Source: Pelomonas sp. SE-A7 (GTDB lineage: Bacteria; Pseudomonadota; Gammaproteobacteria; Burkholderiales; Burkholderiaceae_C). Taken from it: DNA of 64,000 nt. The DNA lies in the NCBI RefSeq assembly GCF_030345705.1, contig NZ_JAUASW010000001.1, positions 1,798,001-1,862,000 of the forward strand. The letters are read 5' to 3'. The position numbers and the translations under genes are program-made. The notes below the pieces were generated by a model. It searched no databases and had not been told where the DNA came from. It saw only the letters and a list, made by a program, of their open reading frames with translations. Positions 41,887 to 52,085 of this stretch are shown piece after piece. Within the stretch, counting starts at the first letter, position 1; the number at the start of each line of letters is the position of its first letter.

Positions 41887-42668
41887 GCGTGGGCTCCGGC
41901 CGCCTGTTGTTCTGCAAGGACCGAGCCCAGATAGGCCTCCTGCACCCTCGCATTGGCCCGCACCGCTTCCGGCGTGTCGAAGGCGATCACCTCGCCGTAG
42001 ACCAGCACCGCAATCTTGTCCGCCAGGCCGAAGACCACGCCCATGTCGTGCTCCACGGTCAGCAGGGTCTTGCCCTCGGTGACCTCGCGGATCAGCTGGA
42101 TGAAGCGCTTGGTCTCGCTCTTGCTCATGCCGGCCGTGGGTTCGTCGAGCAGGATCACGTTGGAGCCGCCGGCGATGGTGATGCCGATCTCCAGCGCCCG
42201 CGCCTCGGCATAGGTGAGGTTCATGGCCAGCACGTCGCGGCGCTTGTCGAGCTTGATCATCTCCAACACCTGGTCGGCGCGGTCATTGGCATCGTCCAGG
42301 TCGGCCAGGAATTTCCAGAACGCGTAGCGGTAGCCCATGCTCCAGAGCACGGCGCAGCGGATGTTCTCGAACACCGACAGCCGGGTGAACAGGTTGGAGA
42401 CCTGGAAGCTGCGCGACAGGCCGCGGCGGTTGATCTCGTAGGGCTTGCGGCCGTCAATGCGCTCGCCGTTCAGGCGGATCTCGCCGCTGGAGACGCCGAA
42501 GCGGCCGCTGATCAGGTTGAACAGCGTGCTCTTGCCGGCGCCGTTGGGGCCGATGATGGCGACGCGCTCGCCGGGCAACACCCGCAGCTGGGCGCCGCGG
42601 ATGATCTCGCTCTTGCCGAAGCTCTTGCGGACGTCGAGCAGTTCCAAGGCAAATTCACTGGCGGCCAT
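41883..42668 (-). CDS. livG: Branched-chain amino-acid type ABC transporter ATPase LivG
   Basis: This 261-residue ATPase has a canonical Walker A GPNGAGKST and Walker B VILLDEPTAGM. The signature helix is degenerate: LTYAEARALEIG instead of LSGGQ. GLSRSFQVSNLF is a LivG feature. ATG 42668 (MAASEFALELLDVRKSF) shares one base with the livM stop (TGATG). With LivF it forms the ATPase pair. LivG carries the good P-loop and LivF the good LSGGQ, so one composite site may be strong and one weak. Confidence 0.92.
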   Translation of the reverse strand: MAASEFALELLDVRKSFGKSEIIRGAQLRVLPGERVAIIGPNGAGKSTLFNLISGRFGVSSGEIRLNGERIDGRKPYEINRRGLSRSFQVSNLFTRLSVFENIRCAVLWSMGYRYAFWKFLADLDDANDRADQVLEMIKLDKRRDVLAMNLTYAEARALEIGITIAGGSNVILLDEPTAGMSKSETKRFIQLIREVTEGKTLLTVEHDMGVVFGLADKIAVLVYGEVIAFDTPEAVRANARVQEAYLGSVLAEQQAAGAHA

Positions 42669-43975
42669 CACAGGCTCTCCCGACGCTTGATTTCTTTTTC
42701 GATCTCTTCCTGGGTCTCGTCCCATTCGCGCTTGTACTGGCGCCGCGCCAGCTCGAACAGCACGATGCCCACCACCAGCACGAAAGCCGAGCCGAACCAG
42801 GCATCCAGCCGTGAGGAATCGAGCGTGGCCCCCATGAAGCGCAGCTCCGGACCCATGGCCTCGTTGAGCTGGCGGTGGTAGAGCATCTCGACCATGGCGC
42901 CGCCGCCGACCAGCATGGTCAGGGCCGTGCCGGCCAGGGCCAGGTAGGAGGTCCAGAGCTTGGACAGCTTGCCGAAGGCCGCGACCCGCAGGTTCATCAT
43001 GATCAGGCTCGCCACGCCGCCCGGCGCGTACATCACCATGAACAGGAATACGAGGCCCAGGTAGAGCAGCCAGGCCTTGGTCAGCTCGGACAGCAGCACC
43101 AGGGCCACGACCATCAGCACCGCGCCAATGACCGGGCCGAAGAAGAAGGTCGCGCCACCGAGGAAGGTGAACAGCAGGAAGGCGCCCGAGCGCGCCGCAC
43201 CGACCACCTCGGCCGTGACGATCTCGGTGTTGATCGCGCCCAGGCCACCGGCCACGCCGGCGAAGAAGCCCGAGATCATGAAAACCAGGTAGCGCACCCA
43301 CTGGGTGTCGTAGCCGACGAACTCGACCCGCTCCGGGTTGTCGCGCACCGCATTGAGCATGCGGCCCAGCGGCGTGCGGGTCAGGGCGAACATCGCGGCC
43401 GTGCAGAAGAAGCAGTAGATGGCGACCAGGTAGTAGACCTGGATCTGAGGACCGAACGAGATGCCCATCACCGGCTTGCCGATCACGCGGTTGCTGGAGA
43501 CGCCGCCCTCGCCGCCGAAGAACTCCGGCAGCATCAGGAACATCGAGGCGATCAGCTCACCCAGGCCCAGCGTGATCATCGCGAACGGCGTGCCGGCCTT
43601 CTTGGTCGACACATAGCCGAGCAGGCAGGCCAGCACCAGGCCCGACAGGCCGCCGACCAGGGGCACCAGGCTGACCGGGATGGGCAGCGCGCCGCGGGTG
43701 ATGGCGTTCAGCGCATGGATGGCCAGGAAGGCGCCGAAGCCACTGTAGATCGCATGGCCGAAGCTCAGCATGCCGCCCTGGCCCAGCAGCATGTTGTAGG
43801 CCAGGCAGGCAATGATGCCTATGCCCATCTGGGTCAGCATGGTCTGGGCCAGGCCGCTGGTCCAGAGCAGCGGCGCGACCGTCAGCACGACGGCGAACAG
43901 GCCCCAGACGATCCAGCGGCCGACGTTGTAGGGCTTGAAGTGGAAGTTGGCGGAAGAGGCGCGGGTATGGTTCAT
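42668..43975 (-). CDS. livM: Branched-chain amino-acid type ABC transporter permease LivM
   Basis: This 435-residue multi-span protein carries the BPD_transp_2 region (GQGGMLSFGHAIYSGFGAFLAIH, GLGELIASMFLMLPEFFGGEGG, GAVLMVVALVLLSELTKAW). It is longer than usual, with an extra C-terminal membrane-rich domain (about 330-420) containing AALAGTALTMLVGGGAMVEM-like helices and a charged end. It follows livH by 1 base and overlaps the livG start. The substrate is inferred as branched-chain amino acids from family; other Liv-type systems carry amides or aromatics. Confidence 0.9.
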   Translation of the reverse strand: MNHTRASSANFHFKPYNVGRWIVWGLFAVVLTVAPLLWTSGLAQTMLTQMGIGIIACLAYNMLLGQGGMLSFGHAIYSGFGAFLAIHALNAITRGALPIPVSLVPLVGGLSGLVLACLLGYVSTKKAGTPFAMITLGLGELIASMFLMLPEFFGGEGGVSSNRVIGKPVMGISFGPQIQVYYLVAIYCFFCTAAMFALTRTPLGRMLNAVRDNPERVEFVGYDTQWVRYLVFMISGFFAGVAGGLGAINTEIVTAEVVGAARSGAFLLFTFLGGATFFFGPVIGAVLMVVALVLLSELTKAWLLYLGLVFLFMVMYAPGGVASLIMMNLRVAAFGKLSKLWTSYLALAGTALTMLVGGGAMVEMLYHRQLNEAMGPELRFMGATLDSSRLDAWFGSAFVLVVGIVLFELARRQYKREWDETQEEIEKEIKRRESL

Positions 43976-43976
43976 C

Positions 43977-44993
43977 TCAATCTTCCCGCGTTCCGAGCAG
44001 ACCCTTGGGCCTGAAGATCAGGATCAGCACCATCAGCAGATAGGGCAGCGTGGGCGCCACCTCGGGCAGGCGCAGCCGCAGGAGCGGGTAGATGGGGTTC
44101 TCGGGACCGACCTTGAAGCCCCAGCCATTCAGCAGCGAGGCCATGGACACGTCCACGGTCAGAGGCAGTGTCTGCAGCAGGCCTATCAGCAGCGAGCCGA
44201 CGAAGGCACCGGCCAGCGAGCCGATGCCGCCGACCACGATGACTACGAAGATGATCGGCCCGACCACCATGGCCATCGAGGGCTCGGTGACGAAGGTGAA
44301 GCCGCCGATCACACCGGCCAGGCCGGCCAGCGCGCAGCCGCCGCCGAACACCATCATCAGCACCCGCGGTACGTTGTGCCCCAGGGCCTCGGCCATCTCG
44401 GGATGGGTCAGCGAGGCCTGGATCACCAGGCCGATGCGGGTACGGGTCAGCACCAGCCACAGCGACACCAGCATCAGCACCGCCACCAACATCATGAAGA
44501 CCCGCGTCATCGGGAAGTTGGAGCAGGAGGCCGTGGCGCAGAGCTCGGCCGGCGCGCCGCCCAGGGCTATGGACAGGCCGCTGCCCGCCTGCTGCACGAT
44601 GGTGAAGGCCGGCCCCTGCAGTGCCGGCGGTGGCGTGAAGGGCACGGCCGTGCGGCCGAAGATCAGCTGCACCAGCTCCAGCAGCACATAGGTCAGGCCG
44701 AAGGTGATCAGCAGCTCGGGCACATGGCCAAACTTGTGGACCCGGCGCAGCGCCATGCGCTCGAAGCCGGCGCCCAGCAGGCCCACGACCAGCGGCGACA
44801 GGATCAGCGAAGGCCAGAAGCCCAGCACGCCCACCAGGGCATAGGCCGCATAGGCGCCCAGCATGTAGAAGCTGGCATGGGCGAAATTGAGCACGCCCAT
44901 CATGCTGAAGATCAGCGTCAGGCCGGAGCTCAGCATGAACAGCAGCAGTCCGGAGGACAGGCCGTTCAGCAGGTTGATCAGGATTTGGTCCAC
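43977..44993 (-). CDS. livH: Branched-chain amino-acid type ABC transporter permease LivH
   Basis: This 338-residue hydrophobic permease has the LivH motifs NGLSSGLLLFMLSSGLTLIFSMMGVLNFAHASFYMLG and GGIGSLAGAFVGSLLIGLLQTL. It starts with GTG at 44993 (VDQILINLLNG). A cytoplasmic C-terminal PKGLLGTRED ends the protein. It is 142 bases downstream of the binding-protein gene, a gap that contains a palindromic repeat. Confidence 0.9.
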   Translation of the reverse strand: MDQILINLLNGLSSGLLLFMLSSGLTLIFSMMGVLNFAHASFYMLGAYAAYALVGVLGFWPSLILSPLVVGLLGAGFERMALRRVHKFGHVPELLITFGLTYVLLELVQLIFGRTAVPFTPPPALQGPAFTIVQQAGSGLSIALGGAPAELCATASCSNFPMTRVFMMLVAVLMLVSLWLVLTRTRIGLVIQASLTHPEMAEALGHNVPRVLMMVFGGGCALAGLAGVIGGFTFVTEPSMAMVVGPIIFVVIVVGGIGSLAGAFVGSLLIGLLQTLPLTVDVSMASLLNGWGFKVGPENPIYPLLRLRLPEVAPTLPYLLMVLILIFRPKGLLGTRED

Positions 44994-45067
44994 GACGACT
45001 CACTCAAGGAGGCCGGCGCGCGATGCGCCGGCCTCTGGTGCTACAGATCAAGTGGCACCCGTGGAAC

Positions 45068-45135
45068 TGGCTTTGCCAGGCCACCGGGTGCGCCCCCTTG
45101 AGGGGGAGCCGCGTCAGCGGCAACGGGGGTGGTCC
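45068..45135 (-). repeat. Palindromic intergenic element, copy A
   Basis: Read on the minus strand it begins GGACCACCCCCG, directly after the binding-protein TAA stop. It contains CCCCCTCAAGGGGG (45093-45106) and a CTGGCAAAGCCAG hairpin (45068-45080). The same parts in the same order occur after the parvulin stop at 51965-52045. A dispersed REP-like unit is inferred. Confidence 0.75.
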
Positions 45136-46380
45136 TTATCCCGGCCGCTTCATCTGGCACGAGGTCGGCGTGCTCGAGACGTAGGACTCGTAGGTCTTGA
45201 CCGGGGCCAGCGTGAAGCCGGTGTTCTCCGGGCTGTACGAGTACTTGGCGCTGGTCTTCTCCCACACCGTCATGTACAGCGGCTGCTGCAGCTGATGGTC
45301 GGTCTTGCGCATGGTCACTTCGCCGTTGAAGCTGTTGACCGTCAGGCCTTCCAGCGCCGCCGCCACCTTGACCGGGTCGGTCGACTTGGCCTTGGCCATG
45401 GAGGCGCTCAGGTAGTTCAGGATGTGGTTGATGCTGTTGGTGTACAGGTCATCCTTGAACTTGGCCTTGTACTCCTCGGCCCAGGCCTGGGTCTGGCCAC
45501 CCATGTTGTAGTGGCTGTAGGACACCTGGTAGATGCGGCCGGCACCGGCCGCGCCAATGGCCGTGGGCGTGCCCGTGGTGCTGGTGTAGTAGGTGATGAA
45601 CTTGCCGTTGTAGCCGGCCTCGTTGGCCGCCTTGATCAAGAGGGCCAGGTCGGAACCCCAGTTGCCGGTGATCACCGTGTCGGCGCCGCTGGCCTTGATC
45701 TTGGCCACATAGGGGGCGAAGTCGCGCACCTGGGCAATCGGGTGCAGTTCCTCGCCGACCACCTGGATGTCCGGACGCTTGCGGCCCATCAGTTCCTTGG
45801 CGTACTTGGCGACCTGGTGGCCGTGGGCGTAGTTCTGGTTCAGCAGGAAGACCTTCTTGATCTCCGGCAGGTCCTTCATGTAGGTGGTGATCGCCTCCAT
45901 CTTCATCGAGGTGTCGGCGTCGAAGCGGAAGTGCCAGTAATTGCACTTGCTGTTGGTGAGGTCGGGGTCCACGGCCGAGTGGTTCAGATAGACCACTTCC
46001 TTGCCCGGATTGCGCTCGTTGTGCTTGATCACGGCGTCCAGCAGCGCGGCGGCCACGCCCGAGCTGTCACCCTGGGTCACGTAGCGGATGCCCTGGTCGG
46101 TGGCGGCCTTGAAGGCGGTCAGCGTGTCAGCCGGGCTCAGCTTGTTGTCAAAGGGCACCAGCTCGAACTTCACGCCGGCCGGGTTGCTCTTGTTGTACTT
46201 CTCGATCAGGAACTGGAAGGTCTTGACCTGGTTCTGGCCGACCGGACCGAGCAGACCCGAGAGCGGGTCGATGAAGGCAATCTTGACCGTCTCGCCCTTC
46301 TGGGCCTGGGCCGACACGGCGGTCAAGGCGAGGGCCACCGCCGCGGCGGTCATCGTCAGGGAGCGCTTGCTGCTGTACAT
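45136..46380 (-). CDS. livK: Branched-chain amino-acid type periplasmic binding protein (LivK family)
   Basis: This 414-residue protein has a signal peptide (MYSSKRSLTMTAAAVALALTAVSAQA) and a type I periplasmic-binding fold: IAFIDPLSGLLGPVGQNQ, VPFDNKLSPADTLTAFKAATDQGIRYVTQGDSSGVAAALLDAV and the ADTVITGNWGSDLALLIKAAN hinge region. It is the ligand-binding partner of LivHMGF. One Cys pair (SKCNY, TSCQM) may form a disulphide. It starts 113 bases after the acyl-CoA synthetase gene. Confidence 0.88.
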   Translation of the reverse strand: MYSSKRSLTMTAAAVALALTAVSAQAQKGETVKIAFIDPLSGLLGPVGQNQVKTFQFLIEKYNKSNPAGVKFELVPFDNKLSPADTLTAFKAATDQGIRYVTQGDSSGVAAALLDAVIKHNERNPGKEVVYLNHSAVDPDLTNSKCNYWHFRFDADTSMKMEAITTYMKDLPEIKKVFLLNQNYAHGHQVAKYAKELMGRKRPDIQVVGEELHPIAQVRDFAPYVAKIKASGADTVITGNWGSDLALLIKAANEAGYNGKFITYYTSTTGTPTAIGAAGAGRIYQVSYSHYNMGGQTQAWAEEYKAKFKDDLYTNSINHILNYLSASMAKAKSTDPVKVAAALEGLTVNSFNGEVTMRKTDHQLQQPLYMTVWEKTSAKYSYSPENTGFTLAPVKTYESYVSSTPTSCQMKRPG

Positions 46381-46493
46381 CGTTGTCTCCTTTGGTTTGC
46401 AAGGTCTAAAGACAGTGAACTAGGCCTGCGCGGGCACAGTAGCGGCTTGCGGGCCGCTGAGGCCCTGGGGACTACCCCGAAAACAGGCGAATC

Positions 46494-48140
<1,647 letters not shown>

Positions 48141-48251
48141 GGCAGTCTCCTGGTGTTCTTGTGTGTTGACCCAGCGCCTGCAGGCGGCCGGTTTCGGGCC
48201 ATGTTAACCCTGCGAAAAACCGCACAAAGTCACCCTCGTTACACTGAGGCC

Positions 48252-49727
48252 ATGCACGTTTTCCCTGGGCTGACGCTGTCCCGCAGCCCCCTCGGCTTCA
48301 GCCGTCTGGGCCCCGAATTCCTCACCGAGTTGCCGCCCGAACCGGCACCTGCACCGCATTGGGTCGCGCACAGCGAAGCCTGCGCGCAACGGCTGGGCCT
48401 GGGCTCTGACTGGCGCACGCCCCAGGCCCTGGAACTGCTCAGTGGCAACGGCGGCGAGAGCGGCTGGGCCAGCGTCTACAGTGGCCACCAGTTCGGCGTC
48501 TGGGCCGGCCAGCTCGGCGACGGCCGGGCCCTGCATGTGGGCGAGATCGAGCACCAGGGCCAGCGCTACGAACTGCAGCTCAAGGGCGCGGGCCGCACGC
48601 CCTACTCCCGCATGGGCGACGGCCGCGCCGTGCTGCGCAGCTCGATCCGCGAATTCCTCTGCTCCGAGGCCATGGCCGCACTCGCCATTCCCACCACCCG
48701 TGCGCTGTGCATCACAGGCAGCCCCTTGAGGGTGCGTCGGGAGGAGATCGAGACCGCCGCCATCGTCACCCGCGTAGCGCCCAGCTTCCTGCGCTTCGGC
48801 CACTTCGAGCATTTCGCCCACCATGACCTGCTGCCGCAGCTGGCGCAGCTGTTCGAGCATGTGCTGGACCGCCATGCGCCGGAATGCCGCGAGGCCGAGG
48901 TGCCCGCTGCCGCTCTGCTGGAAAAAGTAAGCCGCCAGACCGCCTCGTTGATGGCCGACTGGCAGGCCGTCGGCTTCATGCATGGGGTGATGAATACCGA
49001 CAACATGTCGCTCCTGGGCCTGACGCTGGACTACGGTCCCTTCGGCTTCATGGACGGCTTCGACCCCGGCCACATCTGCAACCACAGCGACCACCAGGGC
49101 CGCTATGCCTATGCCCGTCAGCCCAATGTGGCGTTCTGGAACCTGCATGCGCTGGCGCAAGCCCTGATCCCGCTGGTGCCGGGCGAGCCGGAGAAAGCCT
49201 CCGAGCCTCTGCTGGCCGCACTGGAGAGCTACCGCGAGGCCTTCCCCCGCGAGATGCTGGGCCGCCTGCGCGCCAAGCTGGGCCTGCTGGCCGAGCTGCC
49301 GCAGGACCGCGAGCTGGCCGACGACTGGCTCAAGCTGCTGGCCGCGGGCCGCACCGACTTCACGATTGCCTGGCGCCACCTGGCCCGGTTCGACAGCCAG
49401 GTCGAGGCCGAGAACGCCGCGATCCGCGACCTGTTCCTGGACCGTGAGGCCTTCGACGCCTGGGCCCGACGCTACCGCGAGCGGCTGCTGGCCGAAGCCA
49501 GCCTGGATGCAGAACGGGGTGCGAGGATGAACCGGGTCAATCCGGCCGTGGTGCTGCGCAACCACTTGGCCGAGGGCGCGATCCGCAGCGCCAGCGAAGG
49601 GGATTTCGGCGAGATCGAGCGGCTGCTGAAAGTTCTTGAGCGGCCCTACGACGAACCGGTGCTGGCGTCCGACGCCGCACTTCCGCCCGACTGGGCTGCC
49701 CAACTCGAGGTGTCCTGTTCATCATGA
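48252..49727 (+). CDS. selO: SelO protein adenylyltransferase (YdiU/UPF0061)
   Basis: This 491-residue pseudokinase-fold AMPylase has the family motifs YSGHQFGVWAGQLGDGRAL, QLKGAGRTPYSRMGDGRAVLRSS, GVMNTDNMSLLGLTLDYGPFGFMD and NHSDHQGRYAY. It keeps Cys276 and the C-terminal Cys489 in the tail CSS. These match the disulphide pair known in E. coli SelO and the selenocysteine position in eukaryotes. It uses ATP to AMPylate redox proteins. Its stop overlaps the msrB start. Confidence 0.94.
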   Translation: MHVFPGLTLSRSPLGFSRLGPEFLTELPPEPAPAPHWVAHSEACAQRLGLGSDWRTPQALELLSGNGGESGWASVYSGHQFGVWAGQLGDGRALHVGEIEHQGQRYELQLKGAGRTPYSRMGDGRAVLRSSIREFLCSEAMAALAIPTTRALCITGSPLRVRREEIETAAIVTRVAPSFLRFGHFEHFAHHDLLPQLAQLFEHVLDRHAPECREAEVPAAALLEKVSRQTASLMADWQAVGFMHGVMNTDNMSLLGLTLDYGPFGFMDGFDPGHICNHSDHQGRYAYARQPNVAFWNLHALAQALIPLVPGEPEKASEPLLAALESYREAFPREMLGRLRAKLGLLAELPQDRELADDWLKLLAAGRTDFTIAWRHLARFDSQVEAENAAIRDLFLDREAFDAWARRYRERLLAEASLDAERGARMNRVNPAVVLRNHLAEGAIRSASEGDFGEIERLLKVLERPYDEPVLASDAALPPDWAAQLEVSCSS

Positions 49728-50149
49728 GCTCTCCCAAGACCTACCCCGTCCAGAAGACCGATGCCGAGTGGCGCGAGCAACTCGACGCCATGCAATACCA
49801 GGTGGCCCGCCATGCCGCCACCGAGCGTGCCTTCACCGGCAAGTACTGGGACCACTGGCAGGCCGGCCAGTACAACTGCGTGGGCTGCGGCATCAAGCTG
49901 TTCGAGGCCGACACCAAGTTCGACGCCGGCTGCGGCTGGCCCAGCTACTTCGCGCCGGTCAATGCCGAGGTGATCGAGCGCGTGGTCGACCGCAGCCACG
50001 GCATGGTGCGAGTTGAAGTTCGCTGCAACCAGTGCGGCTCGCACCTGGGCCATGTGTTCCCCGACGGCCCGGCGCCGACCGGCGAGCGCTTCTGCATCAA
50101 TTCGGCCGCGATAGACTTCGCGCCGCCCGCCCCCGACCCCAAGCCCTGA
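49724..50149 (+). CDS. msrB: Peptide-methionine (R)-S-oxide reductase MsrB
   Basis: This 141-residue enzyme reduces methionine-R-sulfoxide. It has two zinc-binding CxxC pairs (C52/C55 and C101/C104), GWPSYF and the catalytic RFCINSAAI Cys124. It overlaps selO by 4 bases (ATGA). Both enzymes act in redox defence, so the pair is plausibly one unit. Confidence 0.95.
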   Translation: MSSPKTYPVQKTDAEWREQLDAMQYQVARHAATERAFTGKYWDHWQAGQYNCVGCGIKLFEADTKFDAGCGWPSYFAPVNAEVIERVVDRSHGMVRVEVRCNQCGSHLGHVFPDGPAPTGERFCINSAAIDFAPPAPDPKP

Positions 50150-50159
50150 GTCCCTGTTG

Positions 50160-50804
50160 ATGAAGCTGTTGCTCGACTTCCTGCCGCTGATCCTCTTCTT
50201 CACGACCTTCAAGATCGCCGAGGGGCACAAGGCGGCGGCCGCAGCCTTTGCGACCCAGCATTTCGCCTTCCTGGTCTCGGGCGGCCAGGTCGGCCCCGAG
50301 GAAGCCCCGGTGCTGCTGGCCACGCTGGTGGTGATCACGGCCACGCTGGCCCAGGCCCTGATCACCCGGCTGCTGGGCCGCAAGATCGACCTGATGCTGT
50401 GGATCAGCATGGCCCTGGTGACGGTGCTGGGCGGCCTGACCGTCTGGTTCCACAACGAGACCTTCATCAAGTGGAAGCCCACCGGCGTCTACTGGGCCAT
50501 GGCCCTCACCTTCTGGGGCAGCCAGGCCTTGTTCGGCAAGAACCTGATCAAGGTCTCGCTCAAGGAGACCATCCACCTGCCCGAGCAGAACTGGCTGCGG
50601 CTGAACTGGGCCTGGGCCGGCTTCTTCGCCTTCATGGGTGTGCTGAACCTCTGGGTGGCCTTCAACTTCTCCACCTCGACCTGGGCCAGCTTCAAGGCCT
50701 TCGGCACGATTGGTCTGATGATCGTCTTCGTACTGGGACAGGGCTTCTATCTGGCCCGCCACCTGCCCGACGAAGAGCCGGCCGCCGAGGAGCCAAAGCC
50801 ATGA
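50160..50804 (+). CDS. yciB: Inner-membrane septation/spanning protein A YciB
   Basis: This 214-residue protein begins MKLLLDFLPLILFFTTFKIAEG and has five or six membrane helices. The region around GRKIDLMLWISMALVTVLGG and FIKWKPTGVYWAMAL matches the YciB/IspZ family. ATG 50160 is preferred over the preceding TTG. It overlaps bolA by 4 bases. It is linked in other bacteria to cell envelope and septation. Confidence 0.93.
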   Translation: MKLLLDFLPLILFFTTFKIAEGHKAAAAAFATQHFAFLVSGGQVGPEEAPVLLATLVVITATLAQALITRLLGRKIDLMLWISMALVTVLGGLTVWFHNETFIKWKPTGVYWAMALTFWGSQALFGKNLIKVSLKETIHLPEQNWLRLNWAWAGFFAFMGVLNLWVAFNFSTSTWASFKAFGTIGLMIVFVLGQGFYLARHLPDEEPAAEEPKP

Positions 50805-51082
50805 GCGACACGACGCCCAAGGCCGGCCTCGCCGAGATCGAACGCCGACTGCGCGAAGCGCTCTCGCCCACCGAACTTCGGCTGCAGGACGACAGCGCCC
50901 AGCATGCCGGCCATGCCGGTGCGCGCGAAGGTGGCCACTACAGCGTGGACATCGTCAGCCCCAGCTTTACGGGCCTTAACAAAGTGGCTCGGCACCGCCT
51001 CGTATATCATTCCCTCGGCGATTTGATGCAGCAGGGCATCCATGCGCTGGCCATCCAGGCCAGAGCCCCGGGAGAACCCTGA
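50801..51082 (+). CDS. BolA-family protein
   Basis: This 93-residue BolA/YrbA-type protein has AEIERRLREALSPTELRLQDDSAQHAGHAG and the helix-turn-helix-like HRLVYHSLGDLMQQGIHALAIQ. BolA proteins pair with monothiol glutaredoxins and Fe-S clusters or act as regulators. The start overlaps yciB (ATGA). Confidence 0.9.
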   Translation: MSDTTPKAGLAEIERRLREALSPTELRLQDDSAQHAGHAGAREGGHYSVDIVSPSFTGLNKVARHRLVYHSLGDLMQQGIHALAIQARAPGEP

Positions 51083-51113
51083 GATTCGCGTCGAATCGGC
51101 CATCCCAAGCGAA

Positions 51114-51140
51114 GCGCCGTATCTTGCGGCGCCTTTTTTT
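51114..51140 (+). terminator. Intrinsic terminator after bolA, in the parvulin leader
   Basis: GCGCCG/CGGCGC stem with a 7-base loop followed by seven T residues, ending 21 bases before the parvulin start. It could end selO-bolA transcription or act as an attenuator. The gap holds no room for a full promoter after it, so the parvulin promoter must lie upstream, or read-through must occur. Confidence 0.7.
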
Positions 51141-51161
51141 ATCCTAGAGATCCAGATCCCC

Positions 51162-51962
51162 ATGAAGAAGTTTGTGCATGCCGCCGCCGTTGCGGCTCTG
51201 ACCGCTGCGCTCGTGCCCGTGTCGGCCAGCGCGCAAAACATCGCCACCGTCAACGGCAAGCCCGTGCCCAAGACCAATGCCGATCTGCTGATCCGCCAAG
51301 TCACGGCCAACGGCCAGCCGGTCACGCCGGAGCTGGAAGCCCAGGTGAAGGACGAAGTGGTGCTGCGCGCCATCTTCATCCAGGAAGCCGAGAAGCGCGC
51401 CATCCCGGCCACCGCCCAGTACAAGGACCAGATGGAACTGGCCCGCCAGTCCATCCTGATCCGCGCCCTGTTCGAGGACTTCAAGAAGAAGAACCCGGTG
51501 ACCGACGCCGAGGCGCAAGCCGAGTACGACAAGTACAAGGCCGCCAACGCCGGCCTCGAGTACCGCGCCCGCCACATCCTGGTCGAGAAGGAAGAAGACG
51601 CCAAGGCCCTGATCTCGCAGATCAAGGGCGGCGCCAAGTTCGAAGACCTGGCCACCAAGAACAGCAAGGACCCCGGCTCGGCGGCCAACGGCGGCGACCT
51701 GGACTTCGCCAACCCGAACGGCTACGTGCCCGAGTTCGCTCAGGCCATCAAGCTGCTGAAGAAGGGCGAGATGACCGACACCCCGGTCAAGACCCAGTTC
51801 GGTTTCCACGTGATCCGCCTGGAAGACACCCGCGAAGCCACCTTCCCGGCCTTCGACGACGTCAAGGCCCAGGTCAAGCAGCGTCTGGAGCAGGCCAAGA
51901 CGGCCGCCTTCCAGAACGAGCTGAAGACCAAGGCCAAGACCGACTACAAGTTCAGCAAGTAA
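51162..51962 (+). CDS. Periplasmic peptidylprolyl isomerase (PpiC/SurA-like parvulin)
   Basis: This 266-residue protein has a signal peptide (MKKFVHAAAVAALTAALVPVSASA), a SurA_N-like helical part and a parvulin domain from RARHILVEKEEDAKALISQIK to VKTQFGFHVIRLED with GGDLDF. It would assist folding of outer-membrane or periplasmic proteins. A short stretch after the stop carries palindromic element B and an intrinsic terminator. Confidence 0.9.
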   Translation: MKKFVHAAAVAALTAALVPVSASAQNIATVNGKPVPKTNADLLIRQVTANGQPVTPELEAQVKDEVVLRAIFIQEAEKRAIPATAQYKDQMELARQSILIRALFEDFKKKNPVTDAEAQAEYDKYKAANAGLEYRARHILVEKEEDAKALISQIKGGAKFEDLATKNSKDPGSAANGGDLDFANPNGYVPEFAQAIKLLKKGEMTDTPVKTQFGFHVIRLEDTREATFPAFDDVKAQVKQRLEQAKTAAFQNELKTKAKTDYKFSK

Positions 51963-51964
51963 AC

Positions 51965-52045
51965 GGACCACCCCCGGAGGCGCTGTGCGCCTCCCCCTCA
52001 AGGGGGCAAGTCCGTAGGACCGGCAAAGCCGGATCCTCGGACTCC
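51965..52045 (+). repeat. Palindromic intergenic element, copy B
   Basis: It starts GGACCACCCCCG two bases after the parvulin TAA. A GGAGGCGC/GCGCCTCC hairpin (51976-51994), CCCCCTCAAGGGGG (51993-52006) and the CCGGCAAAGCCGG hairpin (52020-52032) follow. It is similar in layout to copy A at 45068-45135. Confidence 0.75.
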
Positions 52046-52053
52046 GCCACAAG

Positions 52054-52082
52054 AAGACCCAGCCTAGCGGCGGGTCTTTTTT
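52054..52082 (+). terminator. Intrinsic terminator downstream of the parvulin gene
   Basis: AAGACCC/GGGTCTT stem with an inner GCC/GGC extension is followed by a T-run (TTTTTT, 52077-52082). It is a well-formed intrinsic terminator of the selO-to-parvulin transcripts. Confidence 0.85.
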
Positions 52083-52085
52083 CGT

